A stretch of 64,000 bases of DNA from Glaciihabitans sp. (GTDB taxonomy: Bacteria; Actinomycetota; Actinomycetes; Actinomycetales; Microbacteriaceae). The stretch's first letter is position 1, and every line of letters starts with the position of its first letter. The notes beneath the pieces were generated by a model. That model did no database searches and was not told the DNA's origin. It saw nothing but the letters and a program-made list of their open reading frames with translations. The stretch is taken from contig JAODMF010000004.1 of the NCBI GenBank assembly GCA_025464095.1, forward strand, positions 124,001-188,000, given 5' to 3'. The translations under genes were made by a program, and so were the position numbers. Shown piece by piece: positions 50,448 through 60,266 of this stretch.

Positions 50448-50854
50448 GCGACTCCACGGTACTACGCGGCCCGCCCGCGGTTCGAGCGCGTCGGCACTGA
50501 CACTCGTGGAAGCCGATTGAACCTATACCGAATCTGCTCAGTACCAGCAATTGCCAGGCTGATCGGCGGGGCAAGCGAGGTAGTAGGTACCGCGTTCTAA
50601 GCGGCCGAGACCCGCGTATTTTGCAAGGCGTAAGTTGCTTTCGATTCCTACAGGGGCACATCTCGATCTGCTCTGGCATCCCTTTCTTTATGGTGCGATA
50701 TGACCCCTTCCGCTCGCGTCAGACCGCGCCGTTTGTTCACAGGTCCTGTTCGGGCCGGGTTCGAGTGGTGCCTTGGGGGATAGCAGGATTCGAGAAGCGG
50801 GGTACGGCTCCCCTCCCTAATATTGGAGATAGCTCAAACGCAGGGAGGACACCC
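50448..50854. other. Gene-free region after tRNA-Arg
   Basis: About 400 bp of lower GC without a supportable gene on either strand. GCAGGATTCGA at 50783-50793 repeats the plus-strand sequence of the tRNA T-arm (50383-50393), and GGTGCC precedes it at a similar distance. It may be a decayed tRNA fragment. The promoter of the gene at 50855 must be in its right end. Confidence 0.4.
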
Positions 50855-51268
50855 GTGGCCACCACATTCAGTAAAGAGGAAAGGGCCGCCATGAGGGCGG
50901 CCATCGCCGAGAAGAAGGCGATGCAGGAAGGTGCGGACGCCGAGGCCGCGTGCGATGCTGCGATCGCCGCCATGACCGGAACCGATAAGGAACTCGCCGA
51001 GGCCTTCCACCAACTGGTCAAGGAGAACACGTCGCTGGCTGCGAAGACCTGGTACGGGATGCCTGCGTATGCGAACGCCGATGGCAAGACCGTTGTCGCC
51101 TTCAAGCCGGGCGCCAAGTTCAAGATTCGCTATGCGACCCTTGAGTTCCAGCAGGAGGCGAAACTGGATGACGGCGAGCTCTGGCCGGTCGGTTTCGCGT
51201 TGACCGGTTTGGATGATGCGGGCAAGAAGCGAATCGCCGAGATCCTGAAAACCGCGGTCGGCAACTGA
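50855..51268 (+). CDS. DUF1801-type (iron-chaperone-like) protein
   Basis: A 137-residue protein. The middle part TWYGMPAYANADGKTVVAFKPGAKFKIRYATLEFQQEAKLDDGELWPVGFALT fits the YdhG/DUF1801 frataxin-like fold. An N-terminal helical, charged extension (SKEERAAMRAAIAEKKAMQEG) precedes it. GTG 50855 follows CAGGGAGGAC. Function unknown. The fold is related to frataxin, but iron binding has not been shown. Confidence 0.8.
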   Translation: MATTFSKEERAAMRAAIAEKKAMQEGADAEAACDAAIAAMTGTDKELAEAFHQLVKENTSLAAKTWYGMPAYANADGKTVVAFKPGAKFKIRYATLEFQQEAKLDDGELWPVGFALTGLDDAGKKRIAEILKTAVGN

Positions 51269-51293
51269 TCCCACTCGCCCCGGCGACGACGTG

Positions 51294-52187
51294 CTAGTAG
51301 CGCGGCTCGTCGGTCGGGTTCGGCGGCGGCGCGATGCGGTCTCGCACCGTTCCCGCGGTGACCGGCGGGGCGTAGGGGTCGTGGGCGTCCGTGACGACTG
51401 CCGAGTCCGACTCCGAATCCTTTGGTGCGTCCACGGGTGATTCCGGCTGGTCAGAATCGGCAGGCGCGCCGCTCCGATCGATCGACGGCCCGGGCATTGC
51501 GGGAACCGTCGGGGCGGGCGCGTTTGCCAGCCGTTCCGAGGTCGAGGTGCCGACCGGCTCCGGACCCGTGGGAGGGGGCGGTGCGGACTCGATCGCGATA
51601 GGGGCGCCAGGGACAACCTTCTTCTCGACATGGCTGTTTGCCCACTCGCGCTGCCTGTCGACGAGGGTGCCGTCCACGGCATTGGCCGAGTCGTCGTCGT
51701 ACTGCCACTGGGCCAGATCGACGGCAAACAGTTTGCGCGCCTGCTTCGGCTTGTTCTGCCAGTGCAGCAGGCGGTCACGATAATCGAGGAACGTCTGCTC
51801 GGCCTGGAAGCTGAAGCTCGCCGAGTTCTTCTTCATCGCGTTCAATTCGTGCGCCGACCAGTCGGCCGCAGCGTTGGCGCCGGCAAGGGGCAGCAGGCGC
51901 ACGCGCAGCTCCGCTTCGCTTATCTGGTTATCCACGTGCTGCTTCTCGTCCGCCCCGAGCGAACTCCAGACGGTCGCCTTGCGGCCGGCACCGATGAGCG
52001 CCATGAGGGCGGCCGCCTTCACCTCGCGGTCCTGGTAACTCAGGATGCGACGGGACGACCCACGCCCGATCGCGGCGGCAACGATGCCCGCCACGACGAT
52101 CGCGACGAAGGGGATGACCGCCGTCGAGATGATGCGCCATCCGGCGTCGGATTGGAGCCACGTCAGAAAATCGTTCCACCACTGCAT
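51294..52187 (-). CDS. Membrane-anchored protein with cytoplasmic proline-rich tail
   Basis: A 297-residue protein. One transmembrane helix (about 17-40, IISTAVIPFVAIVVAGIVAAAIG) is followed by a helical region, GRGSSRRILSYQDREVKAAALMALIGAG, and a charged part to about 190. The last 100 residues are Pro/Ser/Asp-rich and disordered (PDSDQPESPVDAPKDSESD). ATG 52187 gives the helix at the N-terminus. No family is recognised. Confidence 0.78.
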   Translation of the reverse strand: MQWWNDFLTWLQSDAGWRIISTAVIPFVAIVVAGIVAAAIGRGSSRRILSYQDREVKAAALMALIGAGRKATVWSSLGADEKQHVDNQISEAELRVRLLPLAGANAAADWSAHELNAMKKNSASFSFQAEQTFLDYRDRLLHWQNKPKQARKLFAVDLAQWQYDDDSANAVDGTLVDRQREWANSHVEKKVVPGAPIAIESAPPPPTGPEPVGTSTSERLANAPAPTVPAMPGPSIDRSGAPADSDQPESPVDAPKDSESDSAVVTDAHDPYAPPVTAGTVRDRIAPPPNPTDEPRY

Positions 52188-52275
52188 GACCCGTACCCTA
52201 CTTGGGGGTAGAAGCGGCGGGCCACTCCTAGCACGGAGAGTTGGGAACTGGTAGGTGAATGAACCTGGCGGATCG

Positions 52276-52518
52276 CTACTGGCGAAAGCACTCCACGGCG
52301 TCGTCGAAACGCCAGAACTCGCCGAGCGGCATGCTCGGCCGACGCGTGCCGAAGAATCGTTTCGCCCGAAAACGGAGGTCGCCGCTCTCATCGAACCCCT
52401 CGATGTAGCCGAGCACCTCGCCGGTCGGGCGAGTGACCCGCCACAGCTCATCGTGCAGGGGTACGAGGGCGACCCCACGGGTGGTGGGAACGGTGCCGAC
52501 GAAGTCCAGTGTCGTCAT
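52276..52518 (-). CDS. Small protein under a LexA-type box
   Basis: An 80-residue protein with predicted beta and alpha segments: VLGYIEGFDESGDLRFRAKRFFGTRRPSMPLGEFWRFDDAVECF. ATG 52518 is preceded by GGAGA. A LexA-type SOS box lies at -18 to -33, so it is probably induced by DNA damage. It resembles the small proteins at 35047-35271 and 55217-55429. Such short proteins are sometimes annotated as DNA mismatch repair protein in this family as I recall; the role is not shown. Confidence 0.75.
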   Translation of the reverse strand: MTTLDFVGTVPTTRGVALVPLHDELWRVTRPTGEVLGYIEGFDESGDLRFRAKRFFGTRRPSMPLGEFWRFDDAVECFRQ

Positions 52519-52535
52519 GCCAATCTCCGATTCTG

Positions 52536-52551
52536 TCGAACGTATGTTCTA
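52536..52551 (-). promoter_or_regulatory. LexA (SOS) box
   Basis: TCGAACGTATGTTCTA matches the actinobacterial LexA consensus TCGAAC-N4-GTTCGA at all but the last two positions, with the GAAC-GTAT-GTTC core intact. It lies between the EamA gene (52581 end) and the start of the small gene at 52518. Recognition by eye. Confidence 0.75.
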
Positions 52552-52580
52552 AGAAAACGGTAGGCGACGCCGCCGACATT

Positions 52581-53522
52581 TCAGGGACGGGGCGAGACGG
52601 GCAGGGCGAGGTCGGCATCCACCGATTTGTTGGAGCGTGCGGTCTGGGCGAGCACAATCCCAACGAGGACGATCACAGCCCCCACTATCTGAACAGTGTC
52701 GAGGCCCTCACGCAGCCAGAGGAACGCCACGAGGAAGGCGAACACAACCTCGGAAGATGCGATCACCCCTGCGGCTGTCGCCGTCATCCGTTGCAAGGCA
52801 AGGAAGGAGAGCAGGAAGGGCGCAAAAGACCCGAGCAGTACGTTCCAGGCGAGCGGTACCCACACCGGAACGACGAGCGCGGCGAGGTTTCCGCCGAGGG
52901 ACACCGGATGCGCGAACAGCGCCGGATCGATCGTCCACCAGCTGCTGAAAAACGCCCAGAACAGCGCCGCGAATGACATCGTCCAGAAGGCAACGGCCAT
53001 CGGGGATGTCGCCGTGACCTGCCGCTCGCCGACTACGAAGTAGATGGTGAGGCTCACCGCGGCGACGAATCCGAGCAGGATGCCGAGCGGGTTGAGTGAG
53101 CTATTCCACACCCGGGCGACGATTGCGAGACCGATCAGCACGCATCCGATGGCAATCCAGATGCGTGCCCTGACCTTCTCCCTGAGAAAGAAAAATGCGA
53201 CCAGCGCGACCATCAGCACCGCGGTGTACTCGACCAGCAGCGCTATGCCGACCGGCAGCAACTGGATGGCGGCCGCGTAGCTCGCCTGCAGGAGCGCCAC
53301 GCCGGTCACGCCGAGTACGGCCATGACCATCACCTGGCGCCGCGAGATCCGGAAAGCCTTGCGGTCGGTCGCGAGGAGCACCAGCCCGGCAATGATGGCC
53401 ACCCCGAGAGTGCGGAACTGCGTCAACTGGGTCGGCGAAAGCCCGGCCTCGATGACGACCTTCGTCACACTTCCGTTCGCGCCGAAGAGCAGCGCTGCGA
53501 GCAGCGCGTAGAGATAGGCCAT
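52581..53522 (-). CDS. EamA/DMT family transporter
   Basis: A 313-residue, ten-helix transporter with two EamA repeats: YLYALLAALLFGANGSVTKVVIEAGLSPTQLTQFR in the first, and VPLAWNVLLGSFAPFLLSFLALQRMTATAAGVIASSEVVFAFLVAFLWL in the second. Such proteins export metabolites or drugs. The tail (ARSNKSVDADLALPVSPRP) is cytoplasmic. It ends 62 bp before the SOS-boxed small gene on the same strand and starts 3 bp after the aldo/keto reductase stop. Confidence 0.92.
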   Translation of the reverse strand: MAYLYALLAALLFGANGSVTKVVIEAGLSPTQLTQFRTLGVAIIAGLVLLATDRKAFRISRRQVMVMAVLGVTGVALLQASYAAAIQLLPVGIALLVEYTAVLMVALVAFFFLREKVRARIWIAIGCVLIGLAIVARVWNSSLNPLGILLGFVAAVSLTIYFVVGERQVTATSPMAVAFWTMSFAALFWAFFSSWWTIDPALFAHPVSLGGNLAALVVPVWVPLAWNVLLGSFAPFLLSFLALQRMTATAAGVIASSEVVFAFLVAFLWLREGLDTVQIVGAVIVLVGIVLAQTARSNKSVDADLALPVSPRP

Positions 53523-53525
53523 GAA

Positions 53526-54530
53526 CTAGCTGAGGCTCGTTCCATCGATGGCGAACGGCTCGATCAACTGGATTTCTTCGTCGGTGAGCGGCTCCTTGGC
53601 GAGAGCACCAACGTTGTTCTCCAGCTGTTCCACGCTGCTGGCGCCGATCAGCGCCGAGGTGACCTGCGGATGACGCAGCACCCAGTGGAGCGCGAGCTGG
53701 GCGAGGCTCTCGCCTCGGCCGTTGGCGATCTTGTTCAACGACTTCACCCGGGCCAGGTAGTCCTCGGTGATGTCGGAGGAGTTGATCCATCGGCCCTCAG
53801 CGGCACGTGAGTCGGCAGGGATGCCGCCGAGGTAGCGGTCGGTGAGCATCCCCTGGGCGAGCGGGGAGAAAACGATGCTGCCTGCACCGATCTCGTCGAG
53901 CACCGGGAACAGCCCGTGCTCAATCCCACGGTCGAACATGTTGTATCGCGGCTGGTGGATCGTCAGCGGAATGTTGTGCTCCGCGAGCGCGGCGGCCGCC
54001 GCGACAGTCTGTTCCGGGGAGTAGTTCGAGACGCCCACATAGAGAGCCCTGCCAGAGGTGACGGCGGTCGCGAGCGCACCCATTGTCTCTTCGATCGGAG
54101 TCTCCGGATCCGGGCGGTGGGAGTAGAAGATGTCCACGTAGTCGAGCCCCATGCGGCTGAGGCTCTGGTCGAGGGAGGCGAGCATGTATTTGCGCGAACC
54201 CCACTCGCCGTACGGGCCTGGCCACATCTCGTAGCCGGCCTTTGTCGAAATAATTAGTTCGTCGCGGTACGGAGCGAAGTCTTCGGCGAAGATGCGCCCG
54301 AAGTTCGACTCGGCCGACCCGGCGGGCGGTCCGTAGTTGTTAGCGAGGTCGAAGTGGGTGATTCCGAGGTCGAAAGCGCGGCGAAGGATGGCGCGCTGGG
54401 TCTCCAGCGGGTGATCGTTGCCGAAGTTGTTCCAGAGGCCAAGGGAGACCTGCGGGAGCTTCAGTCCGCTCCTTCCGACCCGGTCGTACTGGATGGAGTC
54501 ATAGCGGTCGGCGCTCGCGAGGTAGGGCAT
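53526..54530 (-). CDS. Aldo/keto reductase (YghZ/MgrA-like)
   Basis: A 334-residue NADPH-dependent reductase of the AKR14/YghZ type, which can act on L-glyceraldehyde 3-phosphate. The tetrad is in THFDLANNYGPPAGSAE (D and Y), IISTKAGYEMWPGPYGEWGS (K), and IFYSHRPDPETPIEETM (H). The strongly conserved KAGYxMWPGPYG block supports this subgroup. ATG 54530 is the start. It is co-transcribed with the EamA transporter (3-bp gap). Confidence 0.93.
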   Translation of the reverse strand: MPYLASADRYDSIQYDRVGRSGLKLPQVSLGLWNNFGNDHPLETQRAILRRAFDLGITHFDLANNYGPPAGSAESNFGRIFAEDFAPYRDELIISTKAGYEMWPGPYGEWGSRKYMLASLDQSLSRMGLDYVDIFYSHRPDPETPIEETMGALATAVTSGRALYVGVSNYSPEQTVAAAAALAEHNIPLTIHQPRYNMFDRGIEHGLFPVLDEIGAGSIVFSPLAQGMLTDRYLGGIPADSRAAEGRWINSSDITEDYLARVKSLNKIANGRGESLAQLALHWVLRHPQVTSALIGASSVEQLENNVGALAKEPLTDEEIQLIEPFAIDGTSLS

Positions 54531-54640
54531 GCGTCAAGCCTATGGGGGAGCGGACACAGTGGAATGTCTCCGCGGGCTCGCGGGTTATCCACAACGGCAC
54601 CACAAGTGCCTCCCCAACCATTCGAAAGTAGGGTTTCAGC

Positions 54641-55168
54641 ATGGAAACGTTCGTTCTCGCAGGTGGTTGCTTTTGGTGTCTCGACGCGGTCTACCGGTCG
54701 CTGAAGGGCGTCTCGGACGTCATCTCCGGATACACCGGCGGCACGACCGTCGACCCCGACTACGAGGATGTGTGCACCGGTCGCACCGGACACGCTGAGG
54801 CAGTAGCGGTGACGTTCGATCCGACGGTCATCCCCGAATCGGTCATTCTGGACGTCTTTTTCTCCCTGCACGACCCGCGCCAACTGAACCGCCAGGGCAA
54901 CGATGTCGGCACCCAGTATCGCTCGGCCATGTTCTACCAGGGCGACGAGCAGAAGGCGCTGTTCGAGGCAGCGCTGGCGCGCGCATCCGAATACTGGGAT
55001 GGCGGGCTGGTCACCACGCTCGAGCCGCTCGGCGTCTATTACCGCGCCGAGGAGTACCACCAGGACTTCTTCGCGAAGAACCCCGGCCAGGGTTACTGCC
55101 TCGCTGTGGCGCTGCCGAAGGTACAGAAGATTCGCAAGTCGTACGCGGAGTATGTGCTGGCGTCGTAA
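54641..55168 (+). CDS. msrA: Peptide-methionine (S)-S-oxide reductase
   Basis: A 175-residue MsrA that repairs oxidised methionine. The catalytic motif G-C-F-W-C is in LAGGCFWCLDAVYRSLKG (C10), with GYTGGTTVDPDYEDVCTGRTGHAEAV and GVYYRAEEYHQDFFAKNPGQGYC following; the last cysteine is the recycling one. ATG 54641 is the start. It is divergent from the aldo/keto reductase with a 110-bp gap. Confidence 0.97.
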   Translation: METFVLAGGCFWCLDAVYRSLKGVSDVISGYTGGTTVDPDYEDVCTGRTGHAEAVAVTFDPTVIPESVILDVFFSLHDPRQLNRQGNDVGTQYRSAMFYQGDEQKALFEAALARASEYWDGGLVTTLEPLGVYYRAEEYHQDFFAKNPGQGYCLAVALPKVQKIRKSYAEYVLAS

Positions 55169-55216
55169 CGACCTCCGACGTACAGTCGGAAGTGAACAGA
55201 GCAAAGGAGCTCAATG

Positions 55217-55429
55217 ATGAGCGAAACAACCCTGGTTCGCGGCACCTGGGTGGCCTCCGGGCCGTCAGGCGTCGTCGGATCACTCCACCGGGTTGACGGA
55301 GGTTTCACCTTCCGCCTACTGAAAGATGCGGACTCCCGTCCGGTCTATCCGACCTTCGAGGTAGCCAAGAGTGCGTTGCACGCGGCTCTCGGGCCTGGAG
55401 CGGACTGGCCGGAGTTCACCGAACATTAG
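55217..55429 (+). CDS. Small protein, family of three in window
   Basis: A 70-residue protein (WVASGPSGVVGSLHRVDGGFTFRLLKDADSRPVYPTFEVAKSALHAAL). An excellent ribosome binding site (AAAGGAGCT) fits ATG 55217; ATG 55214 in frame is also possible. It resembles the small proteins at 35047-35271 and 52276-52518 in length and the pattern G-x-hydrophobic...F...A-x-x-x-L. A terminator hairpin follows. Confidence 0.7.
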   Translation: MSETTLVRGTWVASGPSGVVGSLHRVDGGFTFRLLKDADSRPVYPTFEVAKSALHAALGPGADWPEFTEH

Positions 55430-55443
55430 GTCACGTCGGACAC

Positions 55444-55480
55444 AACGCCGGTCGGCTCCCCGAGGGAGGCGGCCGGCGTT
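55444..55480 (+). terminator. Terminator after the small gene
   Basis: AACGCCGG (55444-55451) and CCGGCGTT (55473-55480) pair perfectly across a GC-rich loop, followed by TTCC. It lies 15 bp after the stop of the small gene and may also serve the convergent protease gene. Confidence 0.8.
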
Positions 55481-55491
55481 TTCCGTGGCCG

Positions 55492-56712
55492 CTAGTCCCA
55501 GTTGCGCCGACCCCATTTGACGATTTCGACGAATCCCTCGCCGCCGGCCGCGCATGACCAGGTTTCGTCCCCAAACGCGGTTCCGTCGATCTCGTACCCG
55601 GCGTGCACGCCGATCGCGCAGGCGTTGTCCTTGCCAAACCAGGCAAAGAGCGGCGATCCAGATGCGCCGGATGCTTCGTCGGCGTCGTTTTCGACCTGTG
55701 TCGTGTCGTAGGTGTTGCCATCGAGATTGATGTCGTCGCCGTCATCGTCGTCCCGAACATGGATTCCGGTCTGCACCGACATCCCGTACTGGCTGCGGTC
55801 GTACGGGAAGCCGGCCATGGTCCACCTGCCCTGGTCCTCCCAGTCGGAGTCGTACTCGCGGGCGCCGAAATAGCCCATGGCATCCCCGATCGGGTCGGCG
55901 AGGTGGCACAACTGCAGGTCGTTCCCCGAGTCCGAATGCCACCGCATCCGGCGCACGACCCAGGTCACGGCGCCCTCGCCAAAGACGGGTCGGTTTCCCC
56001 AGCACGCCGGGATCACCTTGATTGCATCGGCGGAGGTTGCCTTGGCAAAAGCATGGCCCGAGGTGAGGAGGGTCCTCCTGCCCACGAGAAATCCCGAGGC
56101 GTAGCTTCCCGTGCTGGCCCAATTCTTGGTTCGCGGGTCCATCGTCCAGTACTCGAGTTTGCATACCGCTGTGTAGGGGTAGTCGGTCGGGCGCAAGTAG
56201 TCCCGGGACTCGCCATCGAAAACTGTCGAATGCGCATCCCCATCCTGGGTGAGAGTGACGGAATCGGAGAGCCCCACGCGACCGCCACGCGCGGAAAGCC
56301 CGCGATGCACGCTGCCGAGTGCGCTGAAGGTTCGCGGCAGGTACGCCGCAGGCACGCCGCCCGGCCGAAACCCCTCCACGCCGACATACACTCGATCCGG
56401 TCGATCGCGCGAGAGTCTCGCTTCCCGCGCAACTCGGCGCTCGTCCAGACTCCGCACGACTGTCTGCTGCCGGGAGTCTTCCTCGTCGACCAGCCTGATG
56501 CCGCTGTAGATGGGGGAATCGCCGCGGAGCGTGTAGCTCCCGGCGGTGTCGCCCCGCCGGAGGGACAGCTCTCCGTCTGACCAGAACGCAAAGGCGTTTT
56601 CGTTGGCGAGCCCCCACGGGCGTTTGTCGACTTCGACGCAGTCCTGCTCGTCGAGTTCCAGGAGGACCGCCATCCCGAGCGGCCCCAATTTGTCTTCCCC
56701 AGTGTTGTCCAT
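55492..56712 (-). CDS. Trypsin-like (V8/S1B-type) serine protease without signal peptide
   Basis: A 406-residue protein. The first 190 residues are of unknown fold; the last ~210 form a chymotrypsin-like protease. The triad is visible: H in RRTLLTSGHAFAKATS, D in RWHSDSGNDLQLCHL and S in GASGSPLFAWFG (GxSGSP). Six or so cysteines could form disulfides. Codon use is a little less GC-rich than nearby genes. No signal peptide or TM helix is seen at ATG 56712, which is odd for this fold. The substrate is unknown. Confidence 0.85.
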   Translation of the reverse strand: MDNTGEDKLGPLGMAVLLELDEQDCVEVDKRPWGLANENAFAFWSDGELSLRRGDTAGSYTLRGDSPIYSGIRLVDEEDSRQQTVVRSLDERRVAREARLSRDRPDRVYVGVEGFRPGGVPAAYLPRTFSALGSVHRGLSARGGRVGLSDSVTLTQDGDAHSTVFDGESRDYLRPTDYPYTAVCKLEYWTMDPRTKNWASTGSYASGFLVGRRTLLTSGHAFAKATSADAIKVIPACWGNRPVFGEGAVTWVVRRMRWHSDSGNDLQLCHLADPIGDAMGYFGAREYDSDWEDQGRWTMAGFPYDRSQYGMSVQTGIHVRDDDDGDDINLDGNTYDTTQVENDADEASGASGSPLFAWFGKDNACAIGVHAGYEIDGTAFGDETWSCAAGGEGFVEIVKWGRRNWD

Positions 56713-56894
56713 AGGAAACTCCCTGTTACCTGCAATGTACGCGCGACGGTGGGAGTAGACAAGGCCTTCTCCTGGTGCCCTTCGGGGGCACTAAGGGGTC
56801 GGAGATCCTCTCCTCCACTCGGCCCACAAGGGCGTGTGGATTCCCCGTCCCTGGCGTTCGGCTCTTTTCGCGCATCCGTTCATCGACACTGGTC

Positions 56895-56947
56895 GCAACG
56901 GATCCGGGGCGGCTATCCCGGCACGAGTGCCGCTCCGGATTCGTTGC
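56895..56947. repeat. Long stem-loop in the ssb leader
   Basis: A 19-nt left arm (56895-56913, starting GCAACGGATCC) and right arm (56929-56947, ending TTCGTTGC) pair with 2 mismatches around a 15-nt loop. It ends 21 bp before the ssb start, so it would form near the ribosome binding site of the mRNA. Between 56713 and 56894 no other gene or structure is seen. Confidence 0.75.
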
Positions 56948-56968
56948 CACCGATTCGACGGGAGAACC

Positions 56969-57484
56969 ATGCCAGACATCATCACCCTCACCGGGCTCGT
57001 GGCCACGCAGCCGCGGGTACTGACCACAGGCGAGGGGCTCGCGATCACGAGCTTCCGCCTTGCCTCCACCCAGCGGCGCTTCGACCGGGCCAAGCAGAAG
57101 TGGGTCGACGGCGACACCAACTGGTACACGATCACCGCCTTTCGCCAGCTCGCGGCCAACGCCGGGGTCTCGGTGAAGAAAGGTGAGCGCGTGCTCGTCA
57201 CTGGTCGACTGCACTTCCGCGAGTGGGAGAGCGGGGAGCGCAAGGGCACGACGATGGAGGTGGAGGCTGATGCCCTCGGCCACGATCTCAGCTGGGGGAC
57301 GGCGTCGTTCTCCCGCAGCATCGCAGTGGCATCGGTCGAACCTGCCGACTTCCCGACCGAGGCCGAGCTCGGTGCGACGGCGACCGATCCGGCAGCCAGC
57401 GCGTCTTCCGGTGGCGAGCCAGCCGCCGGCGCACCCGAGCCGAGCCTGGTCGCATCGGGCGCGGCGATGGAGGTGCCGTTCTAG
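56969..57484 (+). CDS. ssb: Single-stranded DNA-binding protein (SsbB-type paralogue)
   Basis: A 171-residue OB-fold SSB: ITLTGLVATQPRVLTTGEGLAITSFRLASTQRRFDRAKQKWVDGDTNWYTITAFRQLAANAGVSVKKGERVLVTGRLHFREWE. The C-terminal linker is Ala/Ser-rich and the tip reads AAMEVPF, not the acidic DDLPF/DDIPF that binds partner proteins. ATG 56969 follows GGGAGAACC. It looks like a secondary, perhaps stress- or competence-related SSB. It diverges from the protease gene. Confidence 0.93.
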   Translation: MPDIITLTGLVATQPRVLTTGEGLAITSFRLASTQRRFDRAKQKWVDGDTNWYTITAFRQLAANAGVSVKKGERVLVTGRLHFREWESGERKGTTMEVEADALGHDLSWGTASFSRSIAVASVEPADFPTEAELGATATDPAASASSGGEPAAGAPEPSLVASGAAMEVPF

Positions 57485-57584
57485 CCAGCCGGTCGACAGC
57501 CGTGCCGTGCTGACTGATTTCCGCCCGGGCGCGTTCTAGACTTCCGGAGTGCGGCAGCGTTCCTGTCGCGAGACAGGGGTGGCA

Positions 57585-58073
57585 ATGGCGGGGGGTTCAC
57601 GGATGCCGCGCGCGGCGCTTGTGCTCGCAACATCCGTCGCCGTAGCGATTGCCCTCACGGGCTGCGTGCCGCCGACGGCCCAGCCCGCGGTTCCGACCGT
57701 TTCGCCGAGCGGGTCGGCAACGCCCTCGCCCACGCCGACCGCGGTGCCCGAACTCATACCGGGTGGCACGGCAGCGCAGAACCTTGAGTACTTCAAGTAC
57801 ATCGTGCGTCCGCTCGTCCACAAGAACGCCAATGTCGGTGGCCGAACAGTGATTGACGCTTTGGTGAAGGCCGGATTCGCCAAGGCCGACCTGGAGGTCA
57901 CGCCCGACAAGACATCCGTGGGGCTGGACGCCGACAACACCGAGTTCTCCGTCAAACTCGGGGCCACGTGCATCATCGGGCAGGCCGGCAACGTCGGGTT
58001 TCACGCCTTTGCGACCACGGTGCTCGCCAGCGGCCATTGCCTCGCCGGCAAGACCCGCACCATCAACTGGTAG
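57585..58073 (+). CDS. DUF6993-type lipoprotein
   Basis: A 162-residue lipoprotein. A hydrophobic segment (about 11-27, LVLATSVAVAIALTGC) ends in the lipobox LTGC. A Pro/Ser/Thr-rich linker leads to a globular domain, NLEYFKYIVRPLVHKNANVGGRTVIDALVKAGFAKADLEVTPDKTSVGLDADNTEF, with two cysteines (ATCIIG, SGHCLAG) able to form a disulfide. It matches the DUF6993 lipoproteins of this family as I recall it. ATG 57585 follows AGGGGTGGC; GTG 57549 upstream is less likely. Confidence 0.82.
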   Translation: MAGGSRMPRAALVLATSVAVAIALTGCVPPTAQPAVPTVSPSGSATPSPTPTAVPELIPGGTAAQNLEYFKYIVRPLVHKNANVGGRTVIDALVKAGFAKADLEVTPDKTSVGLDADNTEFSVKLGATCIIGQAGNVGFHAFATTVLASGHCLAGKTRTINW

Positions 58074-58196
58074 GGATGGCCGAATTCAATCGGCCGGAGC
58101 TGCACCGAGTCCGCGTACGGAACAATCGTCCTCCACGGAATCGTGTGTGTAGCCTTACGCCAGAAGCGCCCTCCCGTCCCAGAGAAAGCAGCAGAA

Positions 58197-58403
58197 ATGA
58201 ACTACGTAGTACTCCAGGTCATCCTGAAGGAGAAGTTCTTCGGCACCGGCTCCGGTAACCTCACCGAGTTGGAGAACGTACTCAATGCGCAGGCTGCGAA
58301 GGGCTACCGCCTTCACACCATCACGTCTGCATCTTCCGGAAGCAAAGGCTTGGGCGGCGGCGATCGCATCCAGGCGACCCTCGTATTCGAGAAGCTGTCC
58401 TAG
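58197..58403 (+). CDS. DUF4177 protein
   Basis: A 68-residue protein of the DUF4177 family: MNYVVLQVILKEKFFGTG...GNLTELENVLNAQAAKGYRLHTITS. The last strands (GDRIQATLVFEKLS) are typical. Function is unknown. ATG 58197 follows GAGAAAGCAG. It precedes ettA by 168 bp. Confidence 0.9.
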   Translation: MNYVVLQVILKEKFFGTGSGNLTELENVLNAQAAKGYRLHTITSASSGSKGLGGGDRIQATLVFEKLS

Positions 58404-58571
58404 TCGCCGAATCTGACTACGCGCTGGTAGCAGTCGTCTCGTCGGGATTGCCGCTGGCCTCCGCCTCACCCTCGGCGTGGCCGCTGGGCGACCTGCTGTG
58501 TGAGCCGAGCTTCAACGCGTGACCCCCCGCTCGGTCGATCGGGCGTCCCAATGTCTCCGTACAATCGTCTT

Positions 58572-60254
<1,683 letters not shown>

Positions 60255-60266
60255 TGACCGGGATCC

